Assembly: GCF_947492555.1 (NCBI RefSeq)
Contig: NZ_CANLNE010000004.1
Location: forward strand, 124,001 to 188,000
Origin: an uncultured Roseobacter sp.
GTDB taxonomy: Bacteria > Pseudomonadota > Alphaproteobacteria > Rhodobacterales > Rhodobacteraceae
Direction of reading: 5' to 3'
DNA length: 64,000 nucleotides
The first letter of the stretch is position 1, and the number at the start of each line of letters is the position of its first letter. This document shows, piece by piece, positions 19,482 through 28,073 of this stretch. A program made the position numbers and the translations under genes. A model generated the notes under the pieces. That model had not been told where the DNA came from. It did no database searches and saw only the letters and a list, made by a program, of their open reading frames with translations.

Positions 19482-20245
19482 CCCGGTTTTCCGCCAACCT
19501 GGGGTTTTTGTGGAATGACCGGCCTCTGCCGGACGCCATTCGCGCCGCCAAAGCCGCCGGATTCGATGCGGTGGAGTGCCATTGGCCCTATGACATCCCC
19601 GCCGCCGAGGTTGCCGCGGCCCTGTCGGAAACAGGTCTGAGCATGTTGGGGCTCAACACGCGGCGGGGTGATGTCGCTGCAGGCGAAAACGGTCTATCGG
19701 CGCTGGTTGGGCGTGAGGAGGAGGCCCGTGGGGCTATTGATGAGGCGCTGGACTACGCGCAGCGGACAGGTACGGGCAAGGTGCATGTGATGGCGGGATT
19801 TGCGCAAGGGGAGGCAGCGCATGCCTGTTTCATCTCTGCCTTGCGCTATGCCTGCGACAAGGCCGCGCCTTTGGGCATCAGCATTTTGATTGAACCGTTA
19901 AACTATTACGATGCGCCGGGGTATTTTCTGAGCACTACCACGCAGGCGCGGCAGATCATTGCGGAGGTGGACCGCCCAAACCTGAAACTGATGTTTGACT
20001 GCTACCACGTGCAGCTGATGGAGGGGGATCTAAGCCACAGGCTTGAAAAACTGATGCCGCTGATTGGTCATATCCAGTTCGCCAGCGTACCTGATCGGGG
20101 GCCGCCCGACAGCGGCGAGATCAACTATGCTCATATCTTCGATGTTGTATCTCGGTTGGGGTTTAATGCGCCGCTGGGGGCAGAATACAAATCGACACAG
20201 AACACGGACGATACATTGGGATGGATGACCCAACTTCGCGCATAG
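19478..20245 (+). CDS. otnI: 2-oxo-tetronate isomerase (hydroxypyruvate isomerase family)
   Basis: TIM-barrel isomerase of 255 residues that converts 2-oxo-tetronate to 3-oxo-tetronate between the LtnD and OtnK steps. Motifs: GFDAVECHWPYDIPA near the start, ILIEPLNYYDAPGYF (metal-binding Glu), LMFDCYHVQLMEGDLS, GHIQFASVPDRGPPDSGEI and the C-terminal GAEYKS. The start at 19478 comes from the ATGA overlap; a GTG at 19469 adds three residues. The gene ends 7 bases from the convergent LysR gene. Confidence 0.92.
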   Translation: MTRFSANLGFLWNDRPLPDAIRAAKAAGFDAVECHWPYDIPAAEVAAALSETGLSMLGLNTRRGDVAAGENGLSALVGREEEARGAIDEALDYAQRTGTGKVHVMAGFAQGEAAHACFISALRYACDKAAPLGISILIEPLNYYDAPGYFLSTTTQARQIIAEVDRPNLKLMFDCYHVQLMEGDLSHRLEKLMPLIGHIQFASVPDRGPPDSGEINYAHIFDVVSRLGFNAPLGAEYKSTQNTDDTLGWMTQLRA

Positions 20246-20252
20246 GCACCGC

Positions 20253-21158
20253 CTAAAGACCGAATTGCCCCGCGTGTTGTTCGAATACGTCGGTGAAGCG
20301 ATCAATCGCAAGCGGCAGCTTTTGGTAGGGCGGATAAAAGGCCGTCAGCCAGATTTCGGGCGCGCGCCAGTCCTCCAGAACCGTACGGAGCGTGCCAGCG
20401 GCAAGTGCGTCGGCCACGATAAACCGGGGCAGCAGAACGATCCCCCCGCCAGCCGCAGCCATCTGCGCGAGCAAATCACCATTGTTGCAGGCAAACGCGG
20501 GCGTCAGCCGCACGGGGCGCATTGTCTCCTCTGCATGATGCGCCAGATGCCAGGTGTCGCCATCGGATTGATTGGTATAGCTGAGACATCGGTGGTTCGG
20601 CAGATCGGCAGGCGTTGCAAGCGGGGGCGCCTGTTCCAGATAGCCTGGTGCTGCCACCAGACAGCGGGGCACCGGGCAGATTTTGCGCCAGATCGTTGAT
20701 TTGTCTGCGGGCGCTGCGGAAATCCGCAATGCCATATCGTAGCCATCCTTGATGATGTCCACGAAGCTGTCGGTCAGGTTGATCCTGAGGTCGATACCTG
20801 GGTGCAATTCCGCGAATTCGGTCAGGGGAGCCTGCAAAAAGCGGGTGCCGAAGGACAAGGGGCAGCTGACCTGCAGTGTGCCGCTCAATGCCTTCTGCTG
20901 GGCGCGCGCGCCGTCATCGGCAGCCGCAAGTGCAGAGATCAGGGGATGCACTTTCTCGAAATAGACCGCGCCTGCCTGGGTCAGCGATACTTTCCGCGTG
21001 GTGCGGACGAATAGCTGGACACCAAGGGTCTGCTCAAGGTCGGCAATATGGCGGGTGACAGCAGAAGACGAGCTGCCTTGCGCGCGCGCCGCAGCGGTAA
21101 AGCTGCCTGCGCTTGCCACCTCCATAAAGGTCTTGATCCGTTCCAGGTGCCCGGTCAT
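20253..21158 (-). CDS. LysR-family transcriptional regulator
   Basis: A 301-residue regulator with the winged helix-turn-helix at residues 5-65 (FMEVASAGSFTAAARAQGSSSSAVTRHIADLEQTLGVQLF) and a periplasmic-binding-like effector domain. It is divergent from the ring-cleaving dioxygenase gene, with a strong inverted repeat between them, so that gene is its probable target. Effector unknown, possibly an aromatic or quinone. Confidence 0.9.
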   Translation of the reverse strand: MTGHLERIKTFMEVASAGSFTAAARAQGSSSSAVTRHIADLEQTLGVQLFVRTTRKVSLTQAGAVYFEKVHPLISALAAADDGARAQQKALSGTLQVSCPLSFGTRFLQAPLTEFAELHPGIDLRINLTDSFVDIIKDGYDMALRISAAPADKSTIWRKICPVPRCLVAAPGYLEQAPPLATPADLPNHRCLSYTNQSDGDTWHLAHHAEETMRPVRLTPAFACNNGDLLAQMAAAGGGIVLLPRFIVADALAAGTLRTVLEDWRAPEIWLTAFYPPYQKLPLAIDRFTDVFEQHAGQFGL

Positions 21159-21163
21159 TTGAT

Positions 21164-21197
21164 ATTATCCCACAAATCGGGATAATTATTCCCACAA
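21164..21197. promoter_or_regulatory. LysR operator candidate
   Basis: A perfect inverted repeat, ATTATCCC-N7-GGGATAAT, lies at 21164-21186, five bases from the LysR start codon. A third half-site, ATTCCC, follows at 21188-21193, so the right arm could pair either way. This spacing pattern is what an autoregulating LysR protein controlling a divergent gene would use. Confidence 0.6.
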
Positions 21198-21288
21198 TAA
21201 CATCCTTATCGCAACAGTGAGGCGCAGCTATCTATAGTTGCAACCGGCGCCCCTTGCGGGAGCCCCTACCGTTGCAAAGGAACATGCC

Positions 21289-22221
21289 ATGCTTACTCAG
21301 ATCAAAGGCCTGCATCACATGACGTCGCTCGCCAGTGATGCGGTCGAGAACAACAGCTTTTTCACGCAGGTCCTCGGCCTGCGGCGGATCAAGAAAACGG
21401 TGAACTTCGACGCGCCGGATGTCTACCACCTCTACTACGGGGACGAGGTCGGCACGCCCGGGTCGGTGATGACCTATTTTCCCTTTCCCAACATCGTGAA
21501 AGGCAGTCGGGGCACCGGCGAGATCGGGGAAACGGTGTTTTCCGTACCCACAGGATCGCTGCCGTTTTGGCAGGAACGCCTTGCTGCGCAGAATGTGCAG
21601 GGTCTGGCGCGCGAAGATCACTTTGGGGACGCGCGTCTGCGCTTTAGCACCCCAGATGGTGAAGGCTTTGCCCTGGCAGAGGTCGCTGATGACACGCGAC
21701 CGGCCTGGACCGGCAATGGCGTGAGCGCGGATCACACCATTCGTGGCTTTCACTCTGCCGGGATACGCCTGCGCGATGATGGCCAGATGGCCGAACTCCT
21801 GACCTTCATGGGCTATCAGAAGGTGGACAGGCAGGGAAATGTCACGCGCTACGCCGTCTCGGGCGGCACCGGCGCCAACACCATCGATCTGGTCAATTTG
21901 CCCGAGGTTGCACCCGCGCGTGAGGGGGCAGGCTCCGTGCACCACATCGCCTTTGCCGTGGACAACAGGGCGGCCCAGCTTGAGGTGCGCAAGGCACTGC
22001 TCGATACCGGCTACGCCGTAACGCCGGTGATCGATCGCGATTACTTCTGGGCGATTTACTTTCGCACGCCCGGTGGCGTTCTTTTCGAGGTCGCCACCAA
22101 TGAGCCCGGGTTCGATCGCGACGAGGATACCGCCCATCTGGGCAGAGCCCTGAAACTACCCACGCAGCACGAGCATTTGCGCGAGGCGCTGGAAAAGAAG
22201 CTGCAGCCGATCCCGGCCTGA
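21289..22221 (+). CDS. VOC-family ring-cleaving dioxygenase
   Basis: A 310-residue, two-module vicinal-oxygen-chelate protein like the PcpA/LinE/MhqO hydroquinone dioxygenases, which open hydroquinone rings with Fe(II) and oxygen. Candidate iron ligands are in GLHHMTSLA (N-terminal module), GSVHHIAFAVDN and GGVLFEVATNEPGF (C-terminal module). The ATG at 21289 has AAAGGA upstream; the longer frame from 21238 is non-homologous. It is divergent from a LysR regulator and followed by a CoA transferase. A thiol or quinone detoxification role is the alternative. Confidence 0.86.
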   Translation: MLTQIKGLHHMTSLASDAVENNSFFTQVLGLRRIKKTVNFDAPDVYHLYYGDEVGTPGSVMTYFPFPNIVKGSRGTGEIGETVFSVPTGSLPFWQERLAAQNVQGLAREDHFGDARLRFSTPDGEGFALAEVADDTRPAWTGNGVSADHTIRGFHSAGIRLRDDGQMAELLTFMGYQKVDRQGNVTRYAVSGGTGANTIDLVNLPEVAPAREGAGSVHHIAFAVDNRAAQLEVRKALLDTGYAVTPVIDRDYFWAIYFRTPGGVLFEVATNEPGFDRDEDTAHLGRALKLPTQHEHLREALEKKLQPIPA

Positions 22222-22426
22222 TCATCGACAATACAAACCCGTCGCAGCCTGTCCGGTTGCGGCGGTTCCCTACGTGCAAAGACGTGCAAGGACGTGGAAA
22301 TGCGACCTTCCGCCGGAATGTGGTTGCAAGCCCCGTCGCCGCGCGAAACAGTTGCTCCTAAGATTCGATAACAGATTGTGCGTTTTCCGCCCTGGGCGTG
22401 ATGCGCCCAGGTTGCATGGGGGTTTT

Positions 22427-23131
22427 ATGAAAAAAATCTATGATACGGCGTCCTCAGCGCTGGATGGGGTATTGCAGGACGGCATGCTGATTGCCGCTGG
22501 TGGCTTTGGGCTCTGCGGTATCCCGGAGTTGCTTTTGCAGGCGATCAAGGACGCGGGCACAAAGGATCTGACCTTTGCCTCGAACAATGCCGGTGTGGAT
22601 GATTTTGGCATTGGCATCTTGCTGCAGACCCGGCAGGTCAAGAAGATGATCAGCTCTTACGTCGGCGAGAATGCCGAATTCATGCGCCAGTACCTGTCCG
22701 GCGAGTTGGAGCTGGAGTTCAACCCTCAAGGCACGCTGGCCGAACGCATGCGTGCGGGCGGCTGCGGCATTCCGGGGTTCTACACAAAGACCGGTGTCGG
22801 CACGGTGATCGCCGAGGGCAAGGAGCACAAGGATTTCGACGGGGAAACCTACATCCTGGAACGCGGCATTTTCGCTGATCTGAGCATTGTGAAAGCCTGG
22901 AAAGCGGACGAGACGGGCAATCTGGTCTTCCGCAAGACGGCGCGCAACTTTAACCCACCGGCGGCGATGTGCGGCAAAGTCTGCGTGGCCGAAGTAGAGG
23001 AAATCGTGCCGTTAGGCTCGCTTGATCCCGATACGATCCACCTGCCCGGGATCTACGTGCATCGCCTCGTCCAGGGCACCCATGAGAAACGTATCGAACA
23101 GCGCACCGTGCGCCAGAAGGAGACCGCCTAA
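22427..23131 (+). CDS. scoA: 3-oxoacid CoA-transferase, subunit A
   Basis: First subunit (234 residues) of a succinyl-CoA:3-oxoacid or 3-oxoadipate CoA transferase. Seen: IAAGGFGLCGIPELLLQAI, the CoA-binding LTFASNNAGVDDFGIG, GAGGCGIPGFYT-like RAGGCGIPGFYTKTGVG, and FNPPAAMCGKVCVAEVEEI. The start at 22427 has GGGGG before it; the frame to 22274 is an unrelated extension. The stop shares one base with the subunit B start. Acetoacetate and 3-oxoadipate enzymes are hard to tell apart by eye. Confidence 0.92.
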   Translation: MKKIYDTASSALDGVLQDGMLIAAGGFGLCGIPELLLQAIKDAGTKDLTFASNNAGVDDFGIGILLQTRQVKKMISSYVGENAEFMRQYLSGELELEFNPQGTLAERMRAGGCGIPGFYTKTGVGTVIAEGKEHKDFDGETYILERGIFADLSIVKAWKADETGNLVFRKTARNFNPPAAMCGKVCVAEVEEIVPLGSLDPDTIHLPGIYVHRLVQGTHEKRIEQRTVRQKETA

Positions 23132-23754
23132 TGCCGTGGGATCGCAATCAGATGGCCGCGCGGGCGGCGGAGGAACTGGAAGACGGCATGTATGTCAATC
23201 TCGGCATTGGCATCCCGACGCTGGTGGCCAATTACGTGGGCGACAAGGATATTACCCTGCAGTCGGAAAACGGCATGCTGGGCATGGGTCCCTTCCCGCT
23301 TGAGGGCGAGGAAGACGCCGACCTGATCAACGCGGGCAAGCAGACGATCACCGAGCTGCGCCGCACGTCGTATTTCGATAGCGCCACCAGCTTTGGTATG
23401 ATCCGCGGTGGCAAGATCGCGGCGGCCATTCTGGGGGCCATGGAGGTGGCTGAGAACGGCGACCTCGCGAACTGGATGATCCCCGGCAAGCTCGTGAAGG
23501 GCATGGGGGGTGCGATGGATCTGGTTGCGGGCGTGGGCCGCGTGATCGTGGTCATGGATCACACCAACAAGCACGGCGAGAGCAAGCTTTTGAAAGAATG
23601 CACGCTGCCGCTGACGGGGCAGGGTGTGGTGGACCGGATCATCACAAATCTTGGCGTGCTGGATGTTGTGGAAGGTGGTCTGAAGATCGTCGAAACGGCA
23701 GAGGGCGTGACTGAGGCGGAGCTGCGGGACGCAACCGAAGCCACAATTGTCTGA
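23131..23754 (+). CDS. scoB: 3-oxoacid CoA-transferase, subunit B
   Basis: Second subunit (207 residues), which carries the catalytic glutamate, in the block LQSENGMLGMGPFP (ENG motif). Other family blocks are YVNLGIGIPTLVANYV, DSATSFGMIRGGKI and GKLVKGMGGAMDLVAGVGRVIVV. Translationally coupled to scoA. The pair activates a beta-keto acid to its CoA thioester using succinyl-CoA. Confidence 0.93.
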   Translation: MPWDRNQMAARAAEELEDGMYVNLGIGIPTLVANYVGDKDITLQSENGMLGMGPFPLEGEEDADLINAGKQTITELRRTSYFDSATSFGMIRGGKIAAAILGAMEVAENGDLANWMIPGKLVKGMGGAMDLVAGVGRVIVVMDHTNKHGESKLLKECTLPLTGQGVVDRIITNLGVLDVVEGGLKIVETAEGVTEAELRDATEATIV

Positions 23755-23862
23755 ACACGGTGTTGAATTGCGGAAACTGTTGACGCTTAATTAGCAGCCG
23801 GGTTTGATGGGTGACACGCTGCTGTGCCACAAGTCACAACGCAACTGGGCCCTCAGCGATGA

Positions 23863-26800
23863 TTGCTGGGGGTTTGGTTTTTGCGGGGGTTGTTTCTGGT
23901 CTTGATATTCTGGCCCTGCCTTGCGCTGGGCCAGTCCCTTGTGGAGATCGAACAACAGCTGGCCGGGCTGGGTTATGGCGTCGGCGCGGTGGATGGAATT
24001 GCCGACGCGAATACGCAAAACGCCGTGGTCGATTTTCAGTACAGCTTTGGCTTTGATGCGACCGGGCAACTGACACAGGAACAGGTCACGTTTCTGGCGC
24101 GGACTTATCAGATCGCGCAGGTGCCTACACCCCTTGTTGTCGAAGAACCGCGACAGCAGACCGGAACACCAGAGCAGATGTTTCTTGGCTGGGGATTTCC
24201 CAAGCCGCGGCGCATGCTCTATGCGAGTGGACCGCACTATCTGGCGGAGCGTTTGAGGCTGAACTCGAACGCGAATAACCGACGGCTTTCCACCTCGATC
24301 ACCAAACCATTGATGGACGCCAATACCCAACGTCAAAAGCTCTTTCTGGAACAGGCGGAGGCCCTGGCACAGAATTCCGGCAACGGCCTGTCGCGGGCTC
24401 TCATGCTGCTGTCCACGTGGGAAGACGCCCCGGAAATCTACGGCGAGATCGAGGCGGCCATGCGGTTTGTCCTGAATACGGCCCAGGCATCGCCAGATGA
24501 GCCTGCTTATGTGGCGTTTCTGGCGCAGTCGATGCGACGGCGATTGGGCAACGGGTTTGCCTGCGAAGAGCCAGCGGGTGCCGTGATGTTCGGAGGTGTG
24601 ACCGCTGCGGTGGCAGAGCTGGCTGCAGACTCCACTGCAGATGTTTTTGTGCGCGGGCGTATCCTGGAGACGACAATAAAATGCGTAGCACCTGAGAACC
24701 GCGAGGCGCTGATGCATCAAAGGTTGATGCTTGCGGCCCAAGTGTCCGAGGCGGCACAGGCCCGGGTGATGCGCGATCTGGCACGCGAAACCTATGCGCA
24801 GGGCAAAAACGAGAAAGCTTCTCGATACTATGCGCAACTCCATGACTGGACACTGACGCCCGCTGCGCAGGCTGATGACGAGCAGAGTTTTGGCCCGGTG
24901 TTGGAAAGCAGCGATACCATTGCCATGCATGCGGTCGGGCTGATGGCCCGCGCCCGTGCTCGCGCCGTGGCCGCGATGGAAAACATCGAAAGAACACCAG
25001 TTGTTACCGTCCATGCATCGCGAGCCGAGAAAGGCTGGTATGTCTACAATCTCTATAGAACATCCCAGATGTTCATGGAAATGGATCAGGTCGATCTGAT
25101 CCGTCGCCTCAGCAGCTTTCTCAACAGTCAGGCGTTTGCGCCAAACCGGGGGTTCTTTCTTTTTGATGACGAGGCCAACGCATGGGAAGGGGCCTTGATC
25201 GGGCTGCGCGAACTCAGGCGGACCGAAGAGCATCGCAAAGTCTTTGATCTCGGTGCCAAGGTGATACCGTCGGTCCTTGCTGATCAAAGCTATGCCGACG
25301 CGCTCGAGATCAGCTTGATGCAGGCCGAGGCAGCGGTCATCATCGGGGCCTTTGAGGATGCAGAGCCGACGCTGGTGCGGGCAGTGTCACTCGCGCAAAC
25401 ACTTAAGCTCTTGCCGCAAGTAAAAACCCGCATAGCCGCCGTTCGGGAGGCGCTGAACCTGTCGCGCCTTACCCTTATGGGCCCGGGCCCGCTGCTGGTG
25501 GGCAAGTTGGAGGGGCACTACGGAACCGGTTGCGAGGGCGCGCCATTTTCTGATCAAGACAGGTTCCTCTCCTTCCCGCTCATTGATTACCGGGCCCTCG
25601 GCGATGACCCCGCCGTCGCCAAAGCGCTTGTTGACGAAGGGATGATGGCGCGCATGATCTCCTGCAATCCTGACTATAATGTCTTTGGTATGGAGTTAAC
25701 CGCAACCTGCGCGGTGGCGGCGCTTTCCGGGCGCAAGGATGTTGTTGACTACATCCTGCGTGCCCAGCCCGCGGTATATGACGATGGCTTGGGGACCTGG
25801 ACATCCTGCGCCATGGGGCTGATACACGCCGGGCGCTTCGAGTGGTTTGAACCGCCCTTTGATACGGTGGAGGCTGACCACCGGGCGGATAATCTGCGCT
25901 TTCTCATGATGAGCCCGCATGAACGCCGGCAGGCCGCCGCAGCTGCGCCGCAAACGGATGATTATGTCGGTTACTGGGAGGTGGACTGGCGGCGTCTGGA
26001 AGCGGAAGTTCCAACGGATTTGCGCAGGAAAAGGTTACAGGATTTCTACACTTCATTTGGTGGGTCCTTCGGCAATATTGGGCCACAAGAAACGGACTAT
26101 GCGGGGGCCTTAAGTCAGGCGATTGCCTTTGAACGGCTTGGCTTTCTCAATCTTGCAGAGGCATATTATCACGCCTCTTTTCCTGGCGAAATGTTTGATT
26201 TTGAAAGGGAAACGGAGGTGGAACTGGCGCGTGACCTGTTGCGACCGAATGCAATCGAGCACCGTATCGCCTTGGCCGGCCTCTACCGCAAGCAGGGCCG
26301 CCCGGACCGGGCCTATCAAGCGGTAGGTCCGCTGGCAGAACTTGCCGTGACACGGCTTGGCACCGATGCGGACCCGTTGCCCGGGACCGTTGAGCAATGG
26401 GCGCAGCGACTGGAGCCGTTGTTCACCCTTTACCTTGAACTTCAGTTCGAAGGGTTGCGTGAAGGGCCCAATTATCCGGCACTTTTTGCCGTTCAACAGT
26501 ATCTGCAACTGGCAGGCTCCACTGCGTCGCTCTCGGTTTTGGAGCAGCGTCTGAATTCTGCCGCCCCAGAGGCGGCGCGTCAGTATCAGGACACACTGCG
26601 GGCGCTGCGGTCCGCGCTGAATGCGCCAGAGCAGAACGAGCAGCGCATCATTGAGTTGAACCAGCGTCTGCAGGCAATTTCGACCCGCCTGCCAGATGCG
26701 GATGCAGCGCGGCGCAGCCACCAGATCGGGGTGACGCGCAGCCTTCGAGAGGTTGTACAGGCAATGCGCGCCTCGGACGGGGCCATGATTGTGGCGACCC

Positions 26801-27846
26801 AACTGAGCGATGGTGTCGTCCTGACATATGTCGATGGGTCGGGCGCGCGTGCGCGGAGGTTGGCGCGGGATGAGGCGGGCATGGCGGCGCTTGTGACCGC
26901 GTTTCGGCGGAGCGTTGTTGAAAGCTCGGAACGGCTCGATCTTTTTGATGAGACCCGCGCATCGCAGATCTATGACGAGCTGATCGGCTGGGGACATTCC
27001 GGTCAGGAAAGGCCCCCATCAGAGCTGCGCCTCGTGCTCACGGGTCCTTTGGCGACATTGCCCTTTGCCGCTCTAAGACGCGGGGAGGACTGGCTGGGTG
27101 CCACGGCTGTTCTGCGAGCAGCGCCCTCTGTTGCAAGAGCGTCGGCAGAGTTGCGTAAACCGGAACCGGGACGTGGCTTCGTAGGTCTCGGCGATCCCAA
27201 CCTTACCGATGGAGATTTGGCGACCCGGAAGATGTTGCTCGGACCAAATGCTGCCTTGCCCGAATTGCCGGAAACCGCGGCCGAGCTGACCTTTATGGCG
27301 CTGGCTTTCGGTGGCAATCCAACCAGTGACGTCTTTACGCGTGAGCGCGCAACAGAAGCACAGATGCGCGCGTTGGACCGGTCTGACCGTCTGGCGGATG
27401 CGGGTATTCTTGCCTTGGCAACTCACGGGCTTTTGTCGCGTGAAACCGGTTCTCTGGGGGCTGCCGGATTGATGATGTCCTTACCGGAAGGCCCCGGCTC
27501 GGATGGCATTTTAACTGCGCCCGAGATCTACAGCTACCGCATCGGGGCTGATCTGGTCATCCTTTCTGCCTGTAACACCGGCACGCCAGGCGCGGGGGCA
27601 GGGCTGTCTGATCTGGCATCCGCCTTTCTCTATGCTGGCGCAGGATCGCTTCTGTTGACCCATTGGGAAATCGACAGCGGTGCAGGTGTTGAGCTGATGA
27701 AGCGCGTGGCGACCAGTCAACGTACAGGAGAAGCGGAGGATTTTTCGACATCCATCCGGCAGGCGGTGTCGGGCCTATTGGCTGATCCGGCCTTGGAACG
27801 TTTTCATCATCCGCGCTTTTGGGCGAGCCACTTTATTCTCGGGTAG
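23863..27846 (+). CDS. Exported CHAT-domain (caspase-like) protein with peptidoglycan-binding and helical-repeat regions
   Basis: A 1,327-residue protein. N-terminal hydrophobic segment (residues 2-23, then GQ) acts as a signal peptide. Residues about 25-85 form a peptidoglycan-binding-1 domain (LVEIEQQLAGLGYGVGAVDGIADANTQNAVVDFQ). Some 900 residues of helical, TPR-like sequence follow. The last 300 residues are a CHAT domain with the catalytic pair His1188 (ILALATHGLL) and Cys1237 (LVILSACNTGTPGAGAG), both intact. CHAT domains are caspase-family proteases or protease-like switches. The start is a TTG at 23863 with a poor ribosome binding site; a TTG at 23881 is the main alternative. Stands alone between scoB and a GGDEF-EAL gene; substrate and partner unknown. 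Confidence 0.85.
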   Translation: MLGVWFLRGLFLVLIFWPCLALGQSLVEIEQQLAGLGYGVGAVDGIADANTQNAVVDFQYSFGFDATGQLTQEQVTFLARTYQIAQVPTPLVVEEPRQQTGTPEQMFLGWGFPKPRRMLYASGPHYLAERLRLNSNANNRRLSTSITKPLMDANTQRQKLFLEQAEALAQNSGNGLSRALMLLSTWEDAPEIYGEIEAAMRFVLNTAQASPDEPAYVAFLAQSMRRRLGNGFACEEPAGAVMFGGVTAAVAELAADSTADVFVRGRILETTIKCVAPENREALMHQRLMLAAQVSEAAQARVMRDLARETYAQGKNEKASRYYAQLHDWTLTPAAQADDEQSFGPVLESSDTIAMHAVGLMARARARAVAAMENIERTPVVTVHASRAEKGWYVYNLYRTSQMFMEMDQVDLIRRLSSFLNSQAFAPNRGFFLFDDEANAWEGALIGLRELRRTEEHRKVFDLGAKVIPSVLADQSYADALEISLMQAEAAVIIGAFEDAEPTLVRAVSLAQTLKLLPQVKTRIAAVREALNLSRLTLMGPGPLLVGKLEGHYGTGCEGAPFSDQDRFLSFPLIDYRALGDDPAVAKALVDEGMMARMISCNPDYNVFGMELTATCAVAALSGRKDVVDYILRAQPAVYDDGLGTWTSCAMGLIHAGRFEWFEPPFDTVEADHRADNLRFLMMSPHERRQAAAAAPQTDDYVGYWEVDWRRLEAEVPTDLRRKRLQDFYTSFGGSFGNIGPQETDYAGALSQAIAFERLGFLNLAEAYYHASFPGEMFDFERETEVELARDLLRPNAIEHRIALAGLYRKQGRPDRAYQAVGPLAELAVTRLGTDADPLPGTVEQWAQRLEPLFTLYLELQFEGLREGPNYPALFAVQQYLQLAGSTASLSVLEQRLNSAAPEAARQYQDTLRALRSALNAPEQNEQRIIELNQRLQAISTRLPDADAARRSHQIGVTRSLREVVQAMRASDGAMIVATQLSDGVVLTYVDGSGARARRLARDEAGMAALVTAFRRSVVESSERLDLFDETRASQIYDELIGWGHSGQERPPSELRLVLTGPLATLPFAALRRGEDWLGATAVLRAAPSVARASAELRKPEPGRGFVGLGDPNLTDGDLATRKMLLGPNAALPELPETAAELTFMALAFGGNPTSDVFTRERATEAQMRALDRSDRLADAGILALATHGLLSRETGSLGAAGLMMSLPEGPGSDGILTAPEIYSYRIGADLVILSACNTGTPGAGAGLSDLASAFLYAGAGSLLLTHWEIDSGAGVELMKRVATSQRTGEAEDFSTSIRQAVSGLLADPALERFHHPRFWASHFILG

Positions 27847-27934
27847 GCATGATCGTCGGGTTTGATGTCGGCAACGTGTGAAGGCCTCGGACCAAGAAGA
27901 AGACAACCAACGATCTCACATCTGATTTCTCTCG

Positions 27935-27971
27935 GCGCGCGCCTTGAAATCTGGCGGGCGCGCAGGTTTTT
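27935..27971 (+). terminator. Rho-independent terminator candidate after the CHAT gene
   Basis: A GC-rich stem (GCGCGCGCC pairing with GGC-GG-GCGCGC, two-base bulge, nine-base loop) at 27935-27963 is followed by five Ts at 27967-27971. It lies about 90 bases past the CHAT stop. Confidence 0.45.
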
Positions 27972-28073
27972 CACACCGGATTTTTTACAGCCAAAACGAT
28001 TAGATTTTTACGTGATAACGCGGCCTTAAACGCGCTCGTCTATCTGTTGTACGGGGTTGTCAGAAGGGATGTG

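Noticed and set aside
23791-25287. Minus-strand frame of 498 codons within the CHAT gene
   Set aside because: Shadow of the CHAT frame. No initiation signal and no recognisable domains.
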